Shown here one piece after another: positions 22,301 through 35,200 of a DNA stretch of 64,000 bases. The DNA comes from Chaetoderma sp. LZ-2023a. Its lineage: Eukaryota > Mollusca > Caudofoveata > Chaetodermatida > Chaetodermatidae. Within the stretch, counting starts at the first letter, position 1. Every line of letters starts with the position of its first letter. The stretch covers positions 60,552,369-60,616,368 of the forward strand of contig CM067370.1 of assembly GCA_034401795.1 (NCBI GenBank). Reading direction: 5' to 3'. The translations under genes and the position numbers were made by a program. The notes beneath the pieces were generated by a model. It was not told the DNA's origin, did no database searches, and was given only the letters and a program-made list of their open reading frames with translations.

Positions 22301-25300
22301 CTGGAGCTAAAAGCAGTAGTCCTGGGCCTGGAACATTTCTTACAGAAAGTTCAGGGCAAGATTGTTCTTATTCGTTCAGACAACTCAACAGTTGTGACTT
22401 ACATAAACCGCCAGGGCGGAACGAAGTCGCCCAGTCTCTGTATGATGACATGGAAACTGCTTTGTTGGTGTCTGGATCACCAGATTACCTTGAAAGCAGT
22501 TCATATTCCGGGAAGGTTAAACCTGCTAGCAGACTCATTGAGCCGAAGGATGAGTGTTTTACCCACGGAATGGCAACTAAATCAATGTGTGGCGGATCGT
22601 CTGTTCGACCATTGGGGGAAACCCAACATCGATTTGTTCGCAACGAAGAAGAATGCGAAGATGACGACGTACGTCTCTCCGATTCCGGATCCAAGCGCTT
22701 TCGCAACAGATGCGTTAGCTATCAGCTGGGGGAGAATGTATGCATACGCATTCCCTCCAGCAATCCTGATTCCAAAAATTCTTCAGAAAATCAGACAAGA
22801 GGAATGCCAAGTGCTTCTGATCGCCCCGGATTGGCCAAGCCGATCATGGTATACGGATCTGCTGGACCTTCTGGTCTGCAATCCGGTTCCTCTGCCTCTG
22901 ATGGACGATATTATCTTCCAGGGCAAGGCCCTTCACAACAATCCGTCAATGTTCAGATTGACTGCGTGGATGTTGTCAAGGAATCTAGAATTAAGGAGGG
23001 CTTTTCTGAGCAAGCAGCCATGTTTATGGCCAAAGCCAGGAGGGGGTCAACCTCCAGAGCATATAATTATAAAATCAACAGATTTGCAGAATGGTGCTCA
23101 AAAAGATGTATTGATCCAATGGATTCATCTATTCAAGTAGTAGCTGATTTCCTCTGTCACCTCTATGATGCCTATAGCCTCAAGCCTAACTCTATTGCTG
23201 GTTATAAATCAGCATTAATGTCTGTTATTCCTTGCTTGGCTAAGAGGGGAAGTGATGAAGTAAATACATTAAATGTATTAATTAAAGGCATGGGCAATCT
23301 AAGACCAAGGAATCCACCTGTGATTCCGTCTTGGAGTTTATCGCTAGTGCTTCAAGTACTAGGTGATAAGCCTTTTGAACCACTTAGTTCCATTTCTATG
23401 AAACTATTAACACTGAAGACGGTGTTTTTAATTGCTGCGGCCTCGGCTAGGCGTAGGAGTGAAATTCATGCCTTATCAGCCGAGGATGACCGTTTTGTGG
23501 TTTCAGGGGAAGGCCTTAAGCTGCTACCTAGGATTAATTTCTTGGCTAAAAATCAGTCGTTGAAATATCCAGGTCAACCTATTATTTTGCCTGCTTTAAC
23601 TAGATATGATCCTAATTCTAAAGCATGGTGTCCCGTCCGGGCGCTGCGCCGGTACAAACAACGTACGGCGGAGTGGCGCACCGACCAGTCAGCGTTATGG
23701 TTGTCATATATTGAACCCCATGGCAGGGCTTCTAAGGACACCATTTCCAGGTGGATTGTGGAATGCATTCAGTTTTGCCATAAATCCGCCACCGGGAAGC
23801 AGGTTGACGTGGCCAAGGCTCACAGTGTCCGCGGCGTAGTGACATCCACGGCCCTATTTAATGGGGTCCCTGTGGATGATATTATGTCGGTGGCTCAGTG
23901 GCACTGTGAGTCAAGTTTTACAGACCATTATCTCCGTGACACCTCTAATCCTCTCGCCTTGTCGATTTTGAAAAAATAACTCGGTTTATATTTTTTGAGG
24001 AGGTTTTTCCTCATTACTTATATATTTCACAATTAATTTATGGAAACACCCACTTTTTTGGGCCTGCATCAGTCTTTACCAATGGGAAGATGATGTCAGC
24101 AGCCATTTTCAACAAGGTCAGTCTTGTTCATGTGTTGTCCGTTGTTGATTGTATTGTCACGATTACCCGTTATTAATATGGTGATGGTTTGTGTATTTGT
24201 GTGGTTCATTGTTGAGAGTTACGAAAATGGAGTTTTTTCGTCTCTGTCCTGTAGTACATGGCACTTGTACGTAGAGAGCGTATAGGACATTGAGGTCAGG
24301 CGACTCTTCCTCCCAGGAAGGAGGGGGGGGGGGAGCGCATGTGACATTCGGTCATCTCTCATACATCGGTAGTGTTATCCGATGGTTAGTCAAAACCTGA
24401 CTGTTTTTTCTTACAGTTTCAGAAGTTTAAGTGCCTTAAACGCAGAAAAGCGTATAGGGATGAGCTGGTCTTTTGACCTCGCCTCCCTCCCACCAGATTC
24501 ACTTTCGAATTCTGGCAATATCAAAAGTATTAGGGAGGTAAGTATACTCTTGAAGTGAAATAAACGAAATCTAGGATTTCTTTTTTCACGAGAGAGTTGA
24601 TACTTACCTCCCTAGATACGGACCCGGCCTCTCCACCCCACAGAGGCTCGGTCTTCAGGCTCTTAATAGTTGCATGTGTGTCAGCCAATAATCTAGTCAG
24701 AGGAAGTGCTAGTCTGCGCATGCGCGGAGGTGGGGCTGGCATCCGCCAGACTACGCTCTGACTCCCTGCCCAGTAGGGGCACCTAACTGTTTTAAATCTG
24801 AGTGTTTATTGAGTGAAAGCCAATATTTAGCAATATCAAAAGTATTAGGGAGGTAAGTTTCAACTCTCTCGTGAAAAAAGAAATCCTAGATTTCGTTTAT
24901 TCTACCGCATAATTCTAGATTGTGTAGGAGCGATGCCTAAAACTAAAGCACAAAATCAGTACTTACTAACAATTATGTGTGCCTCAACTCGTTTCGCGGA
25001 GGCGATTCCACTCAGAAATATTACAACGAAATCAGTGGTAAAAGCGTTGATAAAATTTGTTACAATTTTCGGCTTAGCACACGAAATACAATCTGACCAA
25101 GGCTCAAATTTCACGTCAACTGTCTTTGCACAGGTTTGTCAAGAACTTGGCATTAAACATGTCATGTCGACGGCATATCATCCTGAATCACAAGGCGCGT
25201 TAGAACGCATGCATCAAACATTAAAATCGATGCTTAAAAAGTTTTGTCATGAGAGTTTGCGAGACTGGGATGAAGGGGTTAATTTATTAATGTTCTATTT

Positions 25301-28300
25301 ACGGGACACTGTAAATGACTCATTAGGTTATTCACCTAATGAATTAGTCTTTGGTCATACAGTACGGAGTCCATTAACAGTACTTAAAGAACAGTTATTA
25401 ACACCCCAGACTGACCATAATCTTATTGATTACGTCACAAAATTACGTACCCGTTTACATTTTACTCGTACATATGCGGCTGCAAATTTAAAATCGGCAC
25501 AAGTAGATCAGAAGACATGGTATGATAAAAACGCGCGTGAAAGACATTTTGCCATTGGTGACAAAGTATTAAAGCTGACAACAGTAGTAAATAGTCCTCT
25601 TCAAGCGAAATATGAAGGTCCAAATGTTATTGTTAGTCGTGACGGAGATTTAAACTATTGGGTTAAGACACCAGGTAAACGCAAAGCTACTCAGTGTTGC
25701 CATGTTAATTTACTACGTGAGTATGTTGAATGCGATAATATTTCAGATGAAAATCAAAATGTAGTGTCAATTGTTCAGGTCGATTCAAAGGTTTTTAATC
25801 TAGACGATGCAATTGACCTATTGTCAGCAGCAGCAAATTTTTGCGGACCAAAAATGGGTAACTGGAGTGTTAGCTAATTTACCAGATAGCCTTAGTTATC
25901 TCCCCTTCGATCATAGACAAGATGTGGTGAACTTAATAAGAGAATTTTCTGTATTATTTACAAACACACCAGGGCGAACTAATGTAATTAAGCATGATAT
26001 TGATGTAGGTGATGCGAGACCGATCAAATTGGCTCCATATAGAATAAATCCTACAAAATCTGAGATCATTGATCAAGAAGTCGCCTATACGTACGCAAAT
26101 GGCATAATCCAACCGAGTAACAGTCCCTGGAGTAGTCCATGCGTATTGGTACCTAAACCAGATGGTACTTTCCGTTTTTGTACGGATTTTCGCCGGGTTA
26201 ACAGCGCAACAGTCGCAGACACCTTTGTTATTCCCCGAATCGATGATTGTATTGACAAGATCGGAAATGCTCGATTTGTTACTAAATTTGATCTCTTAAA
26301 GGGTTACTGGCAAGTCCCTCTGACAGATCGTGCTAGACCTATATCAGCATTTGTCACAAATAATTCACTATGGGAGTATCGCATGTTACCATTCAGGTTG
26401 AAAAACTCTGGAGCTACTTTTCAGCGACTAATGAATACTCTTGTCGTTTCAATTCAAAATTGTGATTCATACATTGACGACGTCATCATATATTCCAGTG
26501 ATTGGAAATCTCACGTAGATACTATTCGTGAATTTTTTTCTCGAACTAAAGAAGCAGGCTTAGTTATAAACTTAGTTAAGAGCGAAATAGCTAAAGCAGT
26601 AGTGACATATTTAGGTCATGAGGTCGGTCAAGGTCAAGTTCGTCCTAAATCTGCGAAGGTGGAAGCCATACATAATTACCCTGCTCCCACAAATAAAAAA
26701 GAAATTATGTGTTTTCTAGGCATGGCAGGATTTTTTCGAAAATTTTGCAGGAACTTTTCAACCATTGCCGCGCCACTAACAAATTTACTTAAGAAAAACG
26801 TCCCATTTAATTGGACACGTTAGTGTAAAGACGCTTTCGATAAGATCAGGGCTATATTGTATTCAAGTCCAGTCCTTATGGCACCAAATTTCAGCAAGCC
26901 GATGAAATTATTAATCAATGCAAGCGATCTTGGTGCAGGTGCAGTTTTAATACAAACTGACAATGAAAATAATGACCATGCAGTATGTTATTATTCACGC
27001 AAATTTGATAAGCATGAGCTACGCTATTCCACAGTTGAAAAAGAATGTTTAGCGTTAGTAATTGCCTTGCAACATTTTAACATATATCTATGTTCAACTC
27101 GTTTTCCAATCGACATCTACACGGATCATAATCCATTAACTTTTATACAATGTATGTTGGGTAAAAATCAGCGTATATATTGTTGGAGTTTGACAATTCA
27201 ACCCTATTGTCTCAATATCATACACATAAAAGGTCGCGATAATGTACTAGCCGATGCTCTGTCACGCGCCTTCTAATGCAAAAGTCAATATCAACGCATG
27301 AATTTTTTTTTCCTTTTTCACCTCACATGGTGATCAATTTATTTCTCGTAAGGTTGTTAAGATTTTTTATTTAAAAATAAAAAAGTCTATTGAAATATCG
27401 GTCTGGGCTACGGTTAAGCAGTTTTAACGGTGGGCATAAGCTACCGACTTGCCTAACTCTAGATATTTTTTGGCAATTTTTTTTCCGACCGCTAGTTGTG
27501 TCTAATTCATCCTAACGCTAGAATTTACGGATTAAAATTGGGAAACTTTGATTTTTCAGTGAATTTTCTTTCAATCAGAATTTTTGATCTGTGTGCGGTG
27601 AAATTTGGAAATTTTATTTTGCGTAATCAAACAAGGATGATAATTTCGGGTAAAAATGGCCTGTTGACTAAGCCAATGTTAAAAATCCTGAACTTGGCTA
27701 AAATACGATTAGGTATTGGATATAATCAGTAAGATTTTGTTTTTGTTTTTCAGATCATATTACACAGTTAAGGGTTGTACAGAGGATGTATTATAAATTA
27801 ACAGAATACTGTATATGTTTAATTTTCAGGAAATTATGTATTGTGCGTAAATATTATGTTTTTCATTTGACATTGACAAATGGACAAATTATATTTTATT
27901 TTATTTGCTTTATGTTTCTTCTGATCTACCTGGATAAACTTTTTGCATTTTATTAGGAAAATATGAATAATTTTTCAAAAATTATTTTTAACGTTCACGT
28001 AAATCAATAAATAGTGGAATTCCATATTTAAAGAAGAAAAAAAATACAAATTTTCTTGAAACGTGAATACTTTAGTATTCACGTTTCAAGAAAATTTGTA
28101 TTTTTTTTTTCTTTAAATTTAAGCTTAAACCATTTAATGTTTGTTTAATATAGCTTAATTAAACTGATTACGTTTATACGTAATCTCAAACACTAATAGC
28201 AAGTTCTACTTTTATTAAATGGGAAATTTTCTCTCACCCGTTTAATTTTTGTCCTTGAAAATATAAGACAAAAATCTTTTTTTGGTGGAGGCATGTGACT

Positions 28301-31300
28301 ACGGTTGCTATCATATGATCGTAAGATCATACATAGCAATCACATTTCTATACAATCACGTTAGCTTATGCCACCCGCAACATATTTGGACTCCAAATCC
28401 GCTACAATATAGGTAGACAGATTGTTATTCAGTCTTGCATGCTTTCTGGTTGATTTAATGAAATAAATTACTTCATGTCAATTATAAAAGCGTAGGGGAT
28501 ATTCGTAATCGAGATTTACATTTATACAAAATTTATATCAGTTAGAATTAAGATAATTGTATTTGTTATTATGATTAGGTTATAATCAATGTAGATTTCA
28601 TTATTTATAAAATGTATGGAATCTCTATGGATTATTTGAGCAGTTATGTAGTGGTTACAAATCAACATGTTGTTGTATATCCGCGTGATCCAGACGGGTC
28701 ACAATACATTGTGTGCATGTGTTAAAATCGTCGTCTCGACAAGCATTCGGTGGTTAGCCTTCGTGAGAGTTAGTTGCGCCGTAGCGAAGTTGTGATGTAG
28801 GCAGCCATCGTTTCACGTGTATATATTTCTACGCCGGCCATATACAGCGGCGTGGCTGAGAGAATGTTTCGATTGTGAAGTTCAAATATAAAAATGAGTT
28901 TATCAGCAGTCCTCATACAGATTCGTAAATAGATATGGGCGCCATCTCAGTTTAGGGCCCATTAACAGTTAATTCACGTTTGTCCAGTCAATATACGTTT
29001 TGATTTGTGGGCACAATATGAACTTTCATCCAAGAATCTCTCCATGACTTTGGGTCATTAATATCAGCTATAGCCAGGTCTCCAGCTCCTGGTAATATCA
29101 TGTGTAGCCAGGTTTCCAGCTCCTGGTAATATCAGCTATAGCCAGGTCTCCAGCTCCTGCTATTGTCATCTGCAGCCAGGTCTCCAGCTCCTGGTAATAT
29201 CATTCGTAATCAGGTCTCCAACTCCTGGTAGTATCATCCAGAACCAGATTTCCAGCTTCTAATAATATCGTGCGTAACCAGGTCTCCAACTCCTGGTCAT
29301 CATTGACTATCACCAGATAACCAGCTCCTGGTTAACGTGGTTGTGTGTCAGATAACCAGCTTCTGGCCATTCGCTAATCCATCACATCTTTAGCTTCTGG
29401 CAGCCCGTGGCCAGTCCTATTCAGCATTTCAGATCCACCTGCGTCATAAGATGAATTCCAGTCGTTTATATTTTTGTGTTACGCGTTCGTCTGGGTGCAC
29501 CCACATCTTTCCATCATCTTCAATACGATATCAGAATTCGTATTGTGATCATTCGTCCGCAGAACCATTTCGTCTTCAAGCCACAAGGAAATTACTGTTT
29601 CCATTGAGCATTTACAACAGCTATACTACATTCAGGTCGTATATTATTGATTTATTATATGAAAATTTTATATTGATTGTTGTCATAACTATTAACACAT
29701 TAATTAGGTTAATATTTTCAAGGTTAAGTTCTGAACCAAGAACCGTTAAGTCTTAAGTTTATCGGCATAAAATCATACATGCTGCCATAAACTCTGGGGA
29801 TTATCCGATGGTCAATATCCATCCCAGGTTCTAAATGATTCAGTAGTCGATAGTGGTCTTATGGATCAGATCGAATGGGGATCATTTTCAACTTGGATAG
29901 TGGATGTACCCGGATCTCATCTTACATTAATTTTGAGCATTTATGATTTCTGAAGTGAACTAAATCGTCTGTGATATTCTTTGAGTATTGATATAAATGA
30001 CATTGGATCGAAAAATCAATTTGATGTGATTGTTATCAAAACTCAAAGAAAGAGCATGGATTGGATCAACCAGGATCAATCCGTTGGATCGATAATGGTC
30101 GTTTCGATCTAGATATGACTTCAAGGATTAGAGTTCTTGTTTTGGGTCAAATTCCAAAAGGGACTACTAGCGCAGGAATAACTTCTTTGTGAATATGCTA
30201 GTGTCTGTATAGTCACTGATGAAGAAAGTTCTGTTGTTGTTTGCATTCTCTCTGGGTGCCCATCTTGTCACCGTCTGTTTTGCTTGTTGGTAGCGCTTTT
30301 GTGGTACGCTGGGTTTAAGACACTCTGTGGCTAGCTCCTGGCTGAGAAGTGAGCTATCAAGTTTTTGACATGTTTCGTGAATTCTGCAGTGTTGGTGCAA
30401 AATCTGTGCAGGCGGAGAAACTGGCCCTATGGGCTCGCATTCTTGCAAGATGGTGAATTGTCTGAACAATATTCTAGGTAACTGTGGATGTCCATTGGCT
30501 CGGGGAAAAGTGGATCTTTTTATCTTGTGTGAGAGAAACAAGTATATCCAAGAAGCTGACACTGGTGTTGGAGGCTTCCGAGTTGAATTTGATGCTCTGG
30601 TGGCAGCTATTCATGTAGTCAGTTAATTCTTTTAGAGCAGTTTCCATGCTCCAATATCATGAACATATCATCACTGTATCTCAGATAGAGGGCTGGTTGT
30701 GCTGGAGCATTCTGGAGAAGTCATTCTAAGTCTACCATAATATGCATGCATATGTGCATGCTGCTTTGCTGCCCATGGCCGTGCCCCCTACATTTACATG
30801 TACTTCATGGCAGCCTGAGGGTAGCATGTGCTAGCCTGTGACAGTATGTAGAGGCAAGCTCTTTGCCATGTTCGCTATGTTTCCATAGATTCTGTGTTTA
30901 CCATCATATAAATTGCTATATGTAAATCATGGGAGTTATCTTCCTATGTTTGTGCACGATAAGAAAATTATAAATGTTAAGCCTCTAACACTCAAGCCTG
31001 CCAAACATGGCCTTTACAGTGGTGCTGAGAAATGTCCATTTGCAAGCCAAGTGAAGAATATTTTTGAACATTTAGCACTGGAATGCTTGGCTTGATAAGC
31101 TAGCCAGTCATTCCAGTGGTAAATTTTCAGAAATAGTCTTGTCTTGGGCTGCAAATGGACATTTTCTATGAGAAATCTTTTCTTGACAAAATTTGAAGGT
31201 TCAGTGGTTATTAATGTCACAAATGTCACATCCCATTACACACAAATTAGTTGTATAGTTTGTCATTATTATCTTAATTTAATAAACAGGAGCAAATGCG

Positions 31301-32184
31301 TAAAAGACGAGCGGAAGAAGAGGCACGAGTTTCACTTGGACGATCTCAAGAATTGCAGCATACTATGACAAATGATGGTGGCCATGATGAGGATGTACCT
31401 ACAATGCCAAATATGGAGGATGTAGGACCAGATGAAGACGCTGACAGAAATGATGATGAGTCTGACACAGCTGATGAAGACAATGATGATGAGAGATCCG
31501 ATGTTCGTGTTGGAGGAGATGAAACGGTCAGTAGGTTAGGCTTACCGCCTTCAGTGCTACTGATGGATTCGGGGAAACATCACTGATACGTTATGTCAAT
31601 AGATTTCTTTCAAAGATAAATATTTTTCATTTGTAGATATCAGCTCTATGAATTAGTGATCAGTAAAGGACAAAATGTTGTTATATCATACATTAAAGTT
31701 ATACTGAAGCCTTAAAGCTGAAAGAAATCTTAATCGTTATAACTGCCATTTTAGTTTGATAAAATTTACCAGCTTTCCTAATTGATCTGAAATTTGGCCA
31801 CATTTAGAATAGATGAAAAAAATCTAAATATCTTCCGAATCTTATCATTATTGATACATGGGTCACTAGACTAGTAGATTTTTATCTAGTCTATCTTGGG
31901 TTGTTTCACTTCAGAAAATGAGAGTAATTTCCAACTAAACAGAAAATCAAAAAATAATTGACATTTGCAACAATTTCTTAAGTATGGGAAATGGCTATAT
32001 GTACTTTTGTTAAAACAAGGACGATAGAACCTCGGTAGCTGCTGGTGAAGCGTGAAATCTACTTCACACTGAGGTCACACTGACCTTTTCTTATGCTACA
32101 TACCTTAACCCTACAATGCATGCATACATTTGATTGCTGTGTGCGAAGAACTCTTGCAATAACAGGCTGTAATAAGCTTTGACG

Positions 32185-32271
<87 letters not shown>

Positions 32272-35200
32272 AAAGAAAGGAACATCATGGTTAATCATAC
32301 TGGACCCAAACTTGGACAAATGCCTCCTTATAATGACGGAGCATCACACAATTATGTTGTGGCCAAAAGGTCAAAGGTCAAGGCCACTGTGACCTTGGTA
32401 AAAACATTGGTTGTTATTGCACCACAAAAACATCCATTACCGTTCAATCACTACTTGCTAAATCAAATATCTGCATTTAGCTATCAGAATAAATTTGTTA
32501 TTCTTGCTTACATACTCCCTAATGGCAATACCATCACCATGTAGACCCTCAACCAGGCTTCTGGTAGAGGGACCCCCTGTATTAGCCATACAATAGACTG
32601 GCACCAGTCTGTACTCACTCCATGGTGACGCATGTCACTAAGCACACTCGCGCATGCGCAATAGGTCCCAAACGTGAAAACTGATTCACTTTTCAAATAT
32701 TCTGCTAGCAGATCAGATGCCTGCTGTCAAATTAAGGACAAAAGTTTATAGCTTTGCACTGAAAAGTTCAGCTACATTTATCTCTGACTCAAGAAAACAT
32801 GCCTACCATGAAATCAATCTTGCCTAAGTTATGTTTAACTTTCATGTCATGGTGTTTTAGAGGTTTTTGTAACTCTAGTTTTGAGTTACCAGTTTTCGTG
32901 TCAGTACTCCCGTTTTCGAGCTTTGAGAAACCATGCCTATTATATACCATCAAATATACCATGTTATAAAATAGCCAATACCACTCTTATTACGTAGATC
33001 CTATATAGTGCTTTCAAACAATTCTATTCAGGAATCTTTGTGATTCCGTCTTCAGTCAGTATTGTTAAGTGTGTGTTTGACTTCTCCTCGGTAAGCTTTT
33101 CTCATTAGTTTTAATGAAGCTAGTGCTTTATTTCCTATCCTTTTATTTATAGGATGTAGTTTTAACTTCTGAGAGAGTAAAATGTTCGTCAGGAAAATAC
33201 GATCGTTTACATGCCAAAGACTTTGCGGGTCACGTTTGCTTGAAGTGTACCACTTGCTCCCCGTTTAAAATGTGTAGGATTGTAAGGGCTGGCCGTTGGT
33301 TGTATCCAAAACATTTTTTAAGGATTTTGTATCAAAGCCTGCTTTCCCCTTCGGTCGCTCCCCCTCCGTTGTTGACTGTACCAAGGCAGTAACTACGGCC
33401 TCTACCGTGGTCAAAACGTCTGTATAAGAGGGGGCTCCTCTTCTAGTACCAATTCTGATACTGTTATGGCGTTATTCGCAAGATTCGAATCATTTGCAAG
33501 TGTGCTAACCAAGTCGCTAGACGAACGAATATCGTCTGCGATCAAAGCTGCCAAAGAGAAGTCGTCAGACTCTGAGCATAGTCCCCATTCTGGCGGTCAT
33601 TCTCGTAAGTGGGGCAAGCCGATTTCACTCACCTCGAGACAAGAGATGAAATCTCCGAAATCAAAGTCTGGTGATTCTAAGAAAAAGTCTGGTAAATCAT
33701 CCTCAGGTAGGAGCTAGACAAAAGACCATATAAGTCTTGAGGGTCCGCATAACCCTTATGCGATGGCATCGGTGGCGGAAGCTTCCTCCGATCCTTCACC
33801 TCATGCAAAAGTTCATTTTTCCGTAATTCCCATTGCCAGAAATGTTTTAAGATCACCGATCGCCTCTGCTCCTGGCTTGTCTGGGCAAGCGGGTTTGCAT
33901 TCCAGTTTGTCTTCTGGTTTGACCAGGCATCTGGAAATGAGCACTTATTGTTACTGGCTTAGCTGAACATCCGGTGTCTCATGATAATCTGCCTTTTCCA
34001 TCCACATCCGTTTCCGGTTTTTCCGTTTCCGGCAGTAGTGTTGCTGATTTCACTTCAAGAGTATACTTACCTCCCTAATACTTTTGATATTGCTAAATAT
34101 TGGCTTTCACTCAATAAACACTCAGATTTAAAACAGTTAGGTGCCCCTACTGGGCAGGGAGTCAGAGCGTAGTCTGGCGGATGCCAGCCCCACCACCGCG
34201 CATGCGCAGACTAGCACTTCCTCTTTGCTAGATTATTGGCAAAGAGAACACACATGTCTTTTTGAATCATAAGCTTTTCTTACTCTTAAACTGTTAATTA
34301 GTGTATATTTTGGAGTGATAGTATCTGATTTGGATGGCAGGAGGGTACACTTCGCCACAGGAGGACTTAGGACCTTTAAATCAGGTGACTTCTAGTAAAA
34401 TTAGCGAGTTTTCTTCCCGGTGTATTGTGTTTCCGGGACTCGCGTTTACCGTGATAAGCGCCTTGGTTAGTTGGTTTATGTCAACTCGGTGCTACCTAGG
34501 GCTAATTTCTCTTTCTGTTTATGTCCACAGGTCTGTATGACGCTAGGTGGTGACATCACAGTAGCAGAGAGTTAGTTTTCTCTCCACCATGGTTCCATTT
34601 CCTACTAACACTGTTAGGTTATCTAACCAAATGAAAAATTATGTCCAGTGAGTTGGAGGCCTAGTATAAAGGTCTTCTCACTTTGCCCTCTTGATCCAAT
34701 TCCTTCCCCATGAGGTGGAGAGAGTTAAGAGGCGTGCAGATGGTGGAGTTCTCCGGTTCGTCACGTTGGATGGTTTGTCTATACAAAGTGTCAGGTATCT
34801 AGTTATTGATAATGTGGTGATGTTAATTATTGTAAACAAACAAAGGGAGATAATTAACATTTTTGCCAGAAAAGAGTTATCTATATGTATCTGATGGTTG
34901 TGTAGTCGACTTATCCATTCAGCATACAATTCGTCCTTGCACTTGGATGTTTTGTTGGGATCGAATTTTTCCTGTCACGGGATTAATGACGTCATAATCA
35001 GCCTGGCTATGTATTTATCAGCAATTCAAGCGCTATGCTGGTTTCTGATGTATATTGATCTTTATGATCGTTTTCCTTCTCTTTGAGTTGGATTGAGTTT
35101 CTAAGCTTAACTAGTTGCTCATACTCCTTGTCCTTTGCCCTGTTTCAGGGACCGGGTTGCGCGTCCTGTGGACGTTTTCTTCATGAAAAGTTCTGGCCTC

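Larger units (their letters stand above)
17861..24899 (+). mobile_element. DIRS-like retrotransposon B1, full length (about 7.04 kb)
   Basis: Tyrosine-recombinase retrotransposon inserted in the gypsy integrase at the dinucleotide TT (17859-17860 and 24900-24901). It starts TCACTTCAAGAG and ends TTTCGTTTA. Inverted terminal repeats with unmatched outer tails flank it. An internal complementary region at 24514-24614 carries the reverse complements of both outer ends joined through TT, which fixes both termini. It encodes a gag-RT-RNase H ORF and an overlapping tyrosine recombinase ORF, both open. It is nearly identical to B2. No target-site duplication beyond TT is visible, as expected for recombinase-mediated insertion. 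Confidence 0.95.
11488..30153 (+). mobile_element. Gmr1-type Ty3/gypsy LTR retrotransposon (gag-PR-INT-RT-RH order), interrupted by DIRS element B1
   Basis: Two LTRs of about 1.86 kb enclose, in order, an SGNH-like ORF remnant, gag with a CCHC knuckle, an aspartic protease, an integrase and finally RT-RNase H. The integrase comes before RT, the order known from Gmr1-type gypsy elements rather than standard gypsy. The RT and integrase sequences themselves are Ty3/gypsy-like. DIRS element B1 interrupts the integrase. The LTRs differ at roughly 15-20 positions by eye, yet gag and pol have several stops and frameshifts. I see no matching target-site duplication at the outer ends. Without B1 the element is about 11.6 kb. 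Confidence 0.88.

Noticed and set aside
11488-30153. The two 1.86-kb repeats as a host segmental duplication
   Set aside because: They exactly bracket a gag-pol set, begin with TG, and a purine stretch precedes the second, so LTRs explain them better.
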